Part shown: positions 55,590-64,000 of the stretch, piece by piece
Layout of the letters: each line of letters starts with the position of its first letter
How positions within the stretch are numbered: the stretch's first letter is position 1
Assembly: GCA_028583685.1 (NCBI GenBank)
Contig: JAMXIF010001253.1
Coordinates: 33,604,829-33,668,828, forward strand
Length of the DNA: 64,000 bases
Direction: 5' to 3'
Source of the DNA: Petaurus breviceps papuanus
Lineage: Eukaryota; Chordata; Mammalia; Diprotodontia; Petauridae
The notes under the pieces: generated by a model
The model's input: the letters and a program-made list of their open reading frames with translations, nothing else
Told to the model about the DNA's origin: nothing
Databases searched by the model: none
Translations under genes and position numbers: made by a program

Positions 55590-55840
55590 ATTAAAAGGGT
55601 ACAGAAAAGGAGGAGTGGTCTGGGAAGATTTCTTAGGAAATGGGAGGCTTGATTTAGACTTTGAAAGATGAATATGACTTAGAGAGGTAGAAAGAAGAAG
55701 AGGTGATTCTTCCAAATTAGGGGAAAAGTATGAACAATGGTTCAGAATGCAAAAATTAGCATGGTTTTGCAGAGTACAGTAAAGAGCAGAACTGACTGGA
55801 AGACAGTATTTATAGAAAATTGTTTCTATCTTCTGAGGAA
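55590..55840 (-). mobile_element. L2 fragment, antisense
   Basis: 'gtctgggaagatttcttagg', 'gatttagactttgaaagatg', 'gagcagaactgactggaaga'. Confidence 0.65.
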
Positions 55841-55881
55841 TCTGTGAAAACGCATGATATTTAATAAGTGTAAAATAGAGG

Positions 55882-56062
55882 TTCTTAGCTTGGGGTCTGT
55901 AATCATTTTTGACAACTATTTCAGTATAGTTGATTTCTTTTGAAACTATTCATTTTATTTTATGCAGTCAAAAACATTATTCTGAGAAAGGGTCCACAAG
56001 CTTTATCGGACAATGGACAAAACAAGTTATGAACTTTTGGTGTAAAAGAGGCATGAGAGTAG
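55882..56062 (+). mobile_element. hAT-like MITE with 'ggttcttaacct' ends, copy 2
   Basis: 'aggttcttagcttggggtct' at the left; 'attcattttattttatgcag' and 'attattctgagaaagggtcc' inside match the reverse complement of 36188-36389. The right terminus is eroded near the adjoining TG microsatellite. Confidence 0.62.
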
Positions 56063-56066
56063 AAGG

Positions 56067-56067
56067 G

Positions 56068-56113
<46 letters not shown>
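56067..56113 (+). repeat. (TG)n microsatellite
   Basis: About 45 bases of pure TG. Confidence 0.97.
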
Positions 56114-56117
<4 letters not shown>

Positions 56118-56124
56118 GAAAATC

Positions 56125-56520
56125 TTAGGAGTCACATAGGAGAGAACAACATGAATAAAAGCATGGCGACAACTTGGAAGGTGAATAAAATGGTAGGAAT
56201 CCAGCCTGATTAGAATGGAGTGGGTACTGTTACTTTATATCAAAGGTATTACTTGGTCTAATATAAGGAGTAACAGTGGCTATCTGATAATCAGTATTAA
56301 TCCACATAAGTAACATGCCATTCCTTTCCTCTTCCCCTATTGTTTTGCAGGGATATGTAGCACTGAATTCAATTCAATAATATTCTATTTAATTTAGTTT
56401 AGTGCATGCATTTTATTACTGATCATAAGGTAGGTACTAGGATTATAAAGTCAAAAATGAAAGTAGTCCCTGTCCTCAAAGGGTTTCCATTCTACTGAGG
56501 ATGGGAACAGGTGAAATGCC
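56125..56520 (-). mobile_element. L2 fragments, antisense
   Basis: 'aaaagcatggcgacaacttg', 'gaatccagcctgattagaat' (56125-56260) and a reverse terminus 'tccctgtcctcaaagggttt' (56395-56520). Confidence 0.65.
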
Positions 56521-59052
56521 AATTGAAATGCCCATTTTCCTTCATTTTCCCCATAAATACTTTTTTTTTATCCAGGAGGTGATTGCTTAAAATCAAAGTG
56601 CCCAGGACTGGGGGACCCTATTTTCTGAAACATTCAAGACTCTCCTTTCTTTACCCTTTATAGACTGGGATACTGGTCCTATGGATGAAAAAAAATGTTG
56701 GTTAAAAGAAACAGCTTTAAAGTAATGGCCTGTACCATCCTCCATGCAATTAGAAACCATCCAAAGATACTCAATTCATAAAGCTGAGGCAGAGCTGTGG
56801 TGTTCTATAGGTTTCATCCAACCCATTTTGCAAGCACTAGATTCACCTTAATACAAAATGACCATTGTAGTTATTCACTCCTAGAACTAGATAATGACCA
56901 AATATGGGATGTATCACTATAGCTTTCAAAGAGCCATTAGAGTCGAAGAGAGAAAGCACTTTGAAAAAGTTGTCTAATTACAAATTGACTTGGCCAAGTC
57001 AATAATTTGAGAACTAAAGGAGATCTACAGGATATAATTGACCATTCTGGTTGAATCAATAACACATTGACTTGAAAAATGGTCTCAATGATAGTTAGAA
57101 CCATGAAGACTCTAAAGAAGCTTATACTTTCTAAATGTAAATTATATAGATGCTCACAATGAACCACGCTACCATAATAGTGAACAAAGGCTAGTCCAAC
57201 TTATGAAAAAAATAAGTAGTACATTTCTCACTTATTACAACTATGGAATATTTACATGTAGACAAACTAATGTGTTTTCAGGTTTGCATTTGGTGAGTTT
57301 CTTTTTTGTTTGCATAAAAAATTTGGATATGGATATGATCATAATGTATGAGTTCAACCAGAGATTAATTCTAGCATGTAGAAAATATGGAAATCGTCCT
57401 AGGTTCTGTGCTGTTATAAGGATGGTTAGGGAGGTAGCTAGCAGGAGGGAAGAATGTAACTGACAATTAGTGCTAAAAGATTACTGAGTTCATGTATTTG
57501 TGGAAAATAAACCTATGATTCTCACAACTACTCCTATTTTTGTCCCCCTTTCCCAATACTACTCTATGCAGAATGGGTCCTGTCTTGAATCATAAATTCC
57601 TTGGTTCATTTTGCTGCTATTCATAATTTTCTCTGAAAAATCATAGGGGTTCTCATCTGTACTCTACAAATGGGAATAAAAAGGGTTATCAGCTCTCATG
57701 AAATCACTCAATATTACTTGAGTAGACATGTTAATTTTGGACAGTCTTTCCTTCACCCAAAGAAAATGCAGAAGGCATACAACTCTCATAAACAATTCAG
57801 AAAACTCATAAAACACTTATAGTGGTCCATAAGAAACTAATATGATTCTCCAGTCCTCTCTGTTGGGTCCCACTATTCCAAAGGTCCCATATTCAGCACT
57901 TCTGAATGGTTTGAACTCTAAGAAAGGACCTGAACTTGGAGTTGCTAGACTGGCAATATCACATCATTCTGGAGAGCCCCTCTCTAATGCTGCAAAGACC
58001 TATGCTGACATTTGGTTTATAATACCACTCTGATGGTTTGGACTCTTCAGGCAGGAAATCACAACTGAAGAGGCCATATAGATATTACCCCTTCCCATTG
58101 GACTGACACATACACAAAAATTCTTTGTAGTAACATAATGCAAAGACTAGCATCTTTGCTCCTCCACTTGGAGGTGGTTTTAACCTTTGGTTGCTGCTAC
58201 TTCCAGCATAGGGGGTCCTGTTCCTAAGTCTCTCTTACCAATAGCCAAAAAATTCCCCTTCTCTCAAAATTAGGCCAGAACGCTATAGTCTTCAATTTGG
58301 GACTACTCACAACATCTGAAATTTGTGATATCCAATAAATCTCCTTTTTTCTGTATAGAAGGCTAGATTCTAGAATCAACATCTCCAAAAAATATGTTTC
58401 CTGTACTTAGAATACAGGGTTCAAGAAAAAAAATTGTCCATGAACTGCCCTCATGGCCCAAAATCTCAGGATAGCTATAGAAAAAGCATGGAAAGTTGGA
58501 AACAAATCAAAAGGCCCAAATCATTTTGCAAGTGAGATGGCTTCTTTAGTAAGAATCTATCCTCCCAAGAGACTGAATCGAATGATTCATCTTGGGGACG
58601 TCCTTCACCAGTAAAGTCCATTTCATAGACGGTATCAAACAGCTCTAAACCAACTAAGTAATTTTAGCATAAGCATAGTGCCTGAGATTTAATCAGAAGA
58701 TCTTTTGTCTTCACTCCAAGATTTCAATGGGAATGTTAATATCCTTCATAGGGAGATGCTTACAAAAAGTCCAACCAAAGTCTATTTCCCTTATAAGCTC
58801 ATCAAATAGAACAGAAACTCCTCTAATCAATTCCCTGCTTTTCAGGTCAAAACACCTCATTTAAAGGCTTCATTTTTCACTGATTCCACACTTCTTGAAA
58901 TGATACAAATTATACTTCTAGTCACAGTACTATTTCTGTCCATTTTGGGGTAACACATGGACTTGAGAATAGGCAAGGAAGCAGTCCCTTTTGGAGCTGA
59001 AAGTTTTCGTTTATAATAGATATAATCATAGAAAGGATCTAAATATGTTTAT
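56521..59052. other. 2.5-kb block without recognised repeats
   Basis: I find no SINE, LINE terminus, LTR boundary or microsatellite here, which is unusual for this window. Short ORFs (57203-57463, 57842-58033) have no domains. The minus strand around 58150-58500 has stretches of 40-60 codons free of stops but no motif I can name. It may be unique intergenic sequence or a very old, unrecognised element. Confidence 0.45.
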
Positions 59053-59131
59053 ACAGAGTGTCCCAAGAGTCTTAGAGTAGTTTTAAGCTTTAAAAGCTTA
59101 AAATTATGCTAAGATTTTTGGAACACCCGCT
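59053..59131. mobile_element. Palindromic mariner-type MITE
   Basis: About 79 bases, almost a perfect palindrome: left 'gagtgtcccaagagtcttag' pairs with right 'aagatttttggaacaccc', with 'aagctttaaaagctt' at the centre. The design (short, all inverted repeat, TA-flanked, ends reading gtgtcccaa) is like MADE1-type mariner MITEs. Full hairpin potential if transcribed. Confidence 0.8.
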
Positions 59132-59515
59132 GATGCAGATTCCATCTTCTCTGTGCCTTCAGAGTCAAATTGGCTGTACTGATATTCCTCACACACAACT
59201 TTTCATCCTCTGTCTTCATGCCCATTTTTGGAATATACTCCCTAATAACTCTTAGCATTCCTAGTTTTTGAAAGTTCATCTCAGACAACCCCTCCTCTGT
59301 GAGGCATTTTTTGATAACTTTAGTTTCTAGTTCTTTGTTCCCTCCCTCCATATATTATTTATTTATTATATTTACATGTACTTATTTTCACACTTGTATA
59401 CATGTACTCTCCCCCTCTGTCCTTGCTCACAGAGGTGGTTTTATTTTTACCTTTGTATGTTTAGTACTTAGCATAGTGTCTGGTACATAGTAGATGCTTG
59501 AGCAGATTTGTCAAT
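59132..59515 (+). mobile_element. L2 LINE 3' end
   Basis: 'aatataccccctaata'-like region (ggaatatactccctaataac), 'ccctcctctgtgaggcattt', 'tagcatagtgtctggtacat', 'agtagatgcttgagcagatt'. Confidence 0.75.
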
Positions 59516-59654
59516 TGTGGGTGAATTAGCAGATGCTCTTTTTGAGTTGTTAAAGGAAGGGCATCTCATTTGATGGCCATTGCTCTGGTGATGATTCTTT
59601 CTGAACTTAGCTGGCTTAGGCCTCCAATAATACCTATATCCATTGTCAAGCCTG

Positions 59655-59930
59655 CCAAGGCTACTACTTGGTGCATGGGATAGAATACTGGTCCTGGGGT
59701 CAGGAAGTCCTGAGTTCAAATCCGACCATAGATATTGGCTATGTAACCCTGGGTGAATCACCTTAATCCCCATTACCTCAGTTTCTTCAACTGTAAAATG
59801 GGAATAATAATAATAACACAGTTACCTCCCAAGCTTGTTGTGAGAATTAAATGAGATATTTGTAAAATGCTTAGTATAATGCCTAGGACAGAGTTAGACA
59901 CAGTAAATTGGTGTTTCCTTCCTTTCCTCC
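59655..59930 (+). mobile_element. MIR SINE, near full length
   Basis: 'tgggatagaatactggtcct', 'gagttcaaatccgaccatag', 'tgtgagaattaaatgagata'. Confidence 0.88.
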
Positions 59931-60209
59931 TAATCTGAAGCATTTATTTACAGCTTGCCAGGGCTTACTAGAGGTTATATGTTGTATAAATTATCTCCAT
60001 GCTATCTGTGATAAGGGAAGGACCAGAGAGTGTCAGTAATTAATGAAATAATAGACTTGAGTTGGGTTGCATTGAAGAAAACCAGAATATTCATATACTA
60101 CAAAAGTAGAGAATGTACAGTACTATGAAAGCATTCCTGAACTCAGAGTAAGATATGAGTGTGAAGTGTACTTTATGAATTTACTGGTTGCATATGCATG
60201 GACAAATCT
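59931..60209. other. No recognised feature
   Basis: Unique-looking sequence. Confidence 0.5.
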
Positions 60210-60330
60210 ATCTTTTTCTTCTGTAAAATGGGGATAATAATACATGTACTGCCTATATCATAGAGTAATAGTGAGGAAAATATTTTGTAAACCTTAAAGG
60301 ATCCTGTAAATGTGAGTTATTATTATAGCA
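60210..60330 (+). mobile_element. MIR 3' half
   Basis: 'ctgtaaaatggggataataa', 'ttgtaaaccttaaaggatcc'. Confidence 0.78.
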
Positions 60331-61061
60331 AATAATATCTCCTGCCCTGAAATTGCACAGACTTTCACGATTCATGGATTTGGCCTGTGGATTCAGGCAC
60401 CCTTTCTCCTAAAGCTATTTGTGAAAGAAATGTAAGAAATCAGAGCAGAAATGAAAAGGTGAAACCATTTCTTTCAGGAGAGATCGAAGCTTTTTTGAAA
60501 GACTTGTCCAAAGGGGGAAAAAAAACAAACAAACAGACATTCATTGCTGTGGCTATGCAATCAACCTTGAAGAATAGTTCAGAGTTCTCTCCCTTTCCCC
60601 CCATTCCACCCTGTAATACTTGTAGCTGAAATCCAATATGACCCTGTTGCTGTATGGGGTTTACCAGAATTGCTGGTGATCATTCTCATGCTTGGCCTGG
60701 GTGGAAACCCTCTCCCCATTCCTTCTAGTTAATTTACATTGTCCTTTTTCTCAAATATCTGCAACCTGTGTAAGCCTTCCACTTGTTCCTTAAGTGACTA
60801 GTCCTTGTTGCTGGGTTATTCAGGGGTACCAGTGAATCTGAAAGTTACTTAGGTTGTCATCCTTATGCTCTGGGAAAAATTACTTCAAGTCCAATTCCCT
60901 TTACACCAAATTATCACAAGATTTTCCCCTGTATCAGGGACAGAGTGAAGATCACTGACAAGGAGAGTAGAAGAGGCTGTGATTTTATTACCAGGTCAGT
61001 TTCTGCCATTATTTCCCTTGTAGCTAGAGGGGAGTCAGAGAATTTGGCTGCTTTAAAGAGA
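60331..61061. other. No recognised feature
   Basis: Unique-looking. The 80-codon ORF at 60387-60629 has no domain. Confidence 0.5.
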
Positions 61062-61280
61062 GTTAGCCTGGGATAGTGGAAAAAGGGCTGGTCTTGGTAT
61101 GAGGAAGTTGGTTCAAGGTCTTTCTTTGACTTATAGGACCACAAATTTGGAGCTAGTAGGGACCCCAACCCATTAATCCTTACAAATGAGGAAACTGAGG
61201 CACAGAAAGGTTAGGAGGCTTGCCCAACTTCCACTATCAAGATTGAACTCAGATCCTCTGACTCCTTACACTGGCATATA
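61062..61280. mobile_element. MIR pieces facing each other
   Basis: A MIR head in sense (gcctgggatagtggaaaaag, about 61066-61135) abuts a reverse MIR (caaatgaggaaactgaggca, 61138-61275). Confidence 0.68.
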
Positions 61281-61774
61281 TACCACATCACCATGGAAAT
61301 TCCTTGTGATCCCAGGTAATTCTTGAAGACCAAATGTTACAGGTGAGTTGTACCATTTTGGTGGAGGGAGTTTGCACACTGGAACATCCACACACACAGA
61401 CACAATAATAAGTTGGCATGCTGACTCATCCTTATACATCCCTTCCCCCAGTCCCACCCCTCCAAGACAATAATTTCTGCCCTTTTCTTATAATACCTTG
61501 ATCATATGCTGACTTGAATATGGCATCAAGTAATTGGACAAGGTGCGATTAAAGGTTTTGAATTCCTTTGGTTGTTCTTTCTTTCTGACATGAGGTCCTC
61601 CCTCCTATTGAAGTTGAATCATTCAGGTATGATGTAAACTTGATTCACAAAGCCTATCATGACAGGATAAGAAGTAGAAAAGACAGCAGTATCAGTCTAG
61701 GCCAGAGGTATTATGCATAGATTAGGGAGTCTCACTAGTACAAAAATGAAACTAATGGTTTTAAGGGTGAGAGA
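61281..61774. other. No recognised feature
   Basis: Unique-looking sequence. Confidence 0.5.
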
Positions 61775-61945
61775 TTAAATTAAATAATTGCTTATTGTGT
61801 GTATTTTATGTAGGACTCTGCGCAGAGAATTGATGTGGCTATAAAGTCTAAATAAGATGGCTCTTCTGTCATGGACCTTACAATCAAGTAGGAGGGTAGG
61901 GCATGTACAGAGATAAGTACAATAGACAATACAAGTGTTACATGA
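61775..61945 (-). mobile_element. L2 terminus, antisense
   Basis: 'gcttattgtgtgtattttat', 'gtcatggaccttacaatcaa'. Confidence 0.68.
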
Positions 61946-62199
61946 GGACAGATAACTTGCCTTATGAGCCACGCACAACTTCCATGTTTACCAGGAATCC
62001 TGCTTTGAGTTTACCACCGTGTACAAAATCAAGATTATCTAAGGCAATGTGTGAAGTCCTTGCAGAATACAGGTATACCTATAGCAGAGTGTTACAAATG
62101 TCTAATAGTTTAGATGAAAGCTTTAATAGATTAAATCTGCACTAAAACTTTGGGAGCATCCTCAGCTAGATTCTCTTAAAACTGTAAATCTAATCTTTT

Positions 62200-62499
62200 T
62201 TTTTTTTAAAGCAATTGGGGTTAAGTAACTTGCTCAAGGTTACACGGCCAGTTATTTCTGGGTGTGGTGCTGAGTATCTGAGCCCGGATTTGATCCAGGT
62301 CATCCTGACACTGGAGCCAGTGCTCTTACTCGCTGAGCCACCTGGCTGCCCCTAAGCAATAGGGGTTAAGTAACTTGCTCAAGGTTACACGGCCAGGTGT
62401 TTCTGGGTGGGTGCTAAGTGTCTGAGCCTGGGATTCGATCTCCAGGTCTTCTCAACACTGGAGCCGGTGCTCTTACTCGCTGTGCTACCTGGCCGCCCC
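62200..62499 (-). mobile_element. Heterodimeric tRNA-derived SINE, copy 2
   Basis: Reverse complement is the same two-monomer element as 2976-3272: left monomer 'ggtagcacagcgagtaagag', 'cacttagcacccacccag'; junction 'ttgcttaggggcagcc'; right monomer 'ggtggctcagcgagtaagag', 'tactcagcaccacaccca', with the same short deletion after 'gacctgg'; A tail. One perfect 14-base target duplication 'aaatctaatctttt' encloses the whole (62186-62199 and 62500-62513). Confidence 0.92.
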
Positions 62500-62513
62500 A
62501 AATCTAATCTTTT

Positions 62514-62770
62514 CAACCTCTACCCAACCATCACCCCAGAACCTGGGTATACCAAACTTTTGACAGTATAGTAATGCCTTAGAAATCTGTCCAAGATCAT
62601 AAGAGGCACATTGGAGAAGGGGTGAGAGAGGGTGTGTTGACCCTCGGACCGTAGGGAGTTAGGACTAGAATATATATAAACTATTTATTCTTTGGCTAAT
62701 CTTTTTTTTTCCATGGGGCAACATTTCTTCTGGACCACTGTCTCATATTACCTTTAAAAATAATAAATTT
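62514..62770. other. No recognised feature
   Basis: Unique-looking sequence. Confidence 0.5.
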
Positions 62771-62773
62771 TAG

Positions 62774-62885
62774 CAGCAATATTTATTGAGTATCCACTAT
62801 ATTCACAACACTTGGCTAGTTAATTTTAGAAAATATATAAGAATTAGAAAAAAATCTCTATTCTTGAGGAATTTGTTTGTTGAAA
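62774..62885 (-). mobile_element. L2 terminus, antisense
   Basis: 'aatatttattgagtatccac', 'tctattcttgaggaatttgt'. Confidence 0.68.
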
Positions 62886-63054
62886 GAATGAATGAATGGA
62901 TACTAAAGAATAGAGAACAAATGCAGAAAAATTCATATAATGTAAACGAAAGCAGCATAAAATGTATATTACCAACTATAGATTTAGATGAATAATAGTA
63001 ATAGCTTCTATCTGTTTGGGGTTTTATGATTACAAATCACTCCTCTCATTCCAT

Positions 63055-63228
63055 TTCCTCATTGCATCTTGAGTTCAAATCCTGCCTATGACGTTTACTC
63101 TTTTTGTGATCTTGGGTATGTCACTTAAGTTCCTTGGCCCTCAGTTTCCTCCTTCACAAATGAGTAGTTTGGACTAGGTGGAGTCTAAGGTCCCCTTTCA
63201 TTATAGATATATGATCCTAAAATATTCT
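63055..63228 (+). mobile_element. MIR SINE
   Basis: 'gagttcaaatcctgcctatg', 'cttggccctcagtttcctcc', 'aaggtcccctttcattatag'. Confidence 0.82.
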
Positions 63229-63261
63229 GAGTCACCAAGTGAGGTTAGGTAATCCCATGTG

Positions 63262-63660
63262 TAATAATAATGATTATAGCTATTTATAGCACTTTAAGGT
63301 TTGAAATTACTTAACAAATATTATCCCATTTTTTTCATTATAACAACATTGGCAGGTAGATCCTATTATTATCTCCATTTTACAGAAGAGGAAACTGACG
63401 CAGATAGAGATTAAGTAACTTGCCCAGGGTTGCACAGCTAAGTGTCTGAGGTTGGATTTGAAATCAGATCTTCTTAACCCCGTCTACTGCTCTATCCATT
63501 ATGTCACCTAGCTATCTCTCTGAAGCATTATATATGTATATTATTATACCCATCTTCAAATGAATTGTAGGGTCCAGAGTTCAGTTTAGTTAAGTGACTC
63601 ACCAAAGATTACATAGCCGTTAAGCTAACCAGGACTCAATATCTCATTGAATACCACTTT
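63262..63660 (-). mobile_element. MIR-type CORE-SINE and a second MIR piece
   Basis: Main copy 63262-63520: 'agcactttaaggtttgaaat', 'agaggaaactgacgcagata', 'atgtcacctagctatctctc'. A further reverse fragment at about 63540-63660 (accaaagattacatagccgt). Confidence 0.8.
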
Positions 63661-63834
63661 CCACCATATCCTGTTATCTCTCATTGCTAGAGAGGTTGGC
63701 ATGTAGGACATTTTTTTTCTCCCCCCCACCCCCACCACTGGGGTATCTTCACTGAGGCAATCAGATTAATAGAATCTTAAAGGAGAAAATAACAAGGAAG
63801 AGGGAAGCATTACAGATGGGCTGAGTTTGTATTC

Positions 63835-64000
63835 AAGGCCTGATTTTATTAATATAGGGAACTTTCCCCATCAGTGCAGGTCCACCAACTACTTTACCTC
63901 AACAGGCATAACTTTGAAGATAAGGCCTAGAGAATTGCTTGGTACACATTGAGTTTCCCTGAGTTGCCCAAGATCACTCAGCTAGTATTTAAACCCAAGT
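63835..64000 (-). mobile_element. MIR3-like SINE, runs off the window
   Basis: 'attttattaatatagggaac', 'gagttgcccaagatcactca', 'gctagtatttaaacccaagt' resemble a reverse MIR3-type element of marsupials; the tRNA side is beyond 64000. Confidence 0.6.

Overview
The window looks like a gene-poor stretch of a marsupial nuclear genome. Four things point that way: long-ORF LINE-1 copies with a marsupial-type 3' end, tRNA-headed CORE-SINEs of the Mar1 type (tail reading like 'ctgaataacaaca'), a dense background of MIR, L2 and CR1/L3 fossils, and many pure microsatellites. I could not settle the species; the youngest-looking tRNA-derived SINE resembles WSINE1-like elements of Australasian marsupials from memory only. 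I found no host exon, RNA gene, CpG island or splice-linked ORF series that I can defend. Almost every open reading frame in the window is chance or lies inside a repeat. No CRISPR, operon or other coding system is present.

Layout. 1-8425: two LINE-1 copies head to tail. The first (L1-A, 1-2313) is deleted internally and carries a SINE that is itself split by a solo LTR. The second (L1-B, 2314-8425) runs from 5'UTR to 3'UTR, carries a dimeric SINE in ORF1 and has a clean internal inversion in the reverse-transcriptase region of ORF2. 8426-13180: old L2, MIR and microsatellites, with a 100-N assembly gap (11995-12094) inside a pyrimidine tract. 13396-14028: a solo LTR of one family. 15908-16470 and 22108-22644: two more solo LTRs of the family seen at 125-747. 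22645-24498: two inverted-repeat arms of about 400 bases around a 1-kb spacer. 24460-56520: a mosaic of MIR, L2, Mar1-type and tRNA-SINE copies, two antisense old L1 3' ends (40020-40470, 51440-52515), antisense CR1/L3 pieces, hAT-like MITEs and a minisatellite that grew out of an L2 fragment (42690-43165). 56521-59050: a 2.5-kb block without recognisable repeats. 59053-64000: a mariner-type palindromic MITE, L2/MIR copies, and a second dimeric SINE on the minus strand (62200-62499).

The most useful observations are about mobile-element biology. A tRNA-derived SINE occurs here twice as the same heterodimer, each time inside one perfect target-site duplication. An L1 inversion is bounded by 8-base inverted repeats. 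A large inverted duplication has an LTR in its outer edge. Several unique stretches look like candidate conserved non-coding elements, but only comparison with other mammals could show that.

All element boundaries were read by eye and are usually good to within 5-20 bases, except where target-site duplications fix them. Family names for ancient repeats (MIR, L2, L3/CR1, Mar1-type) are from remembered consensus words, not from a database search.
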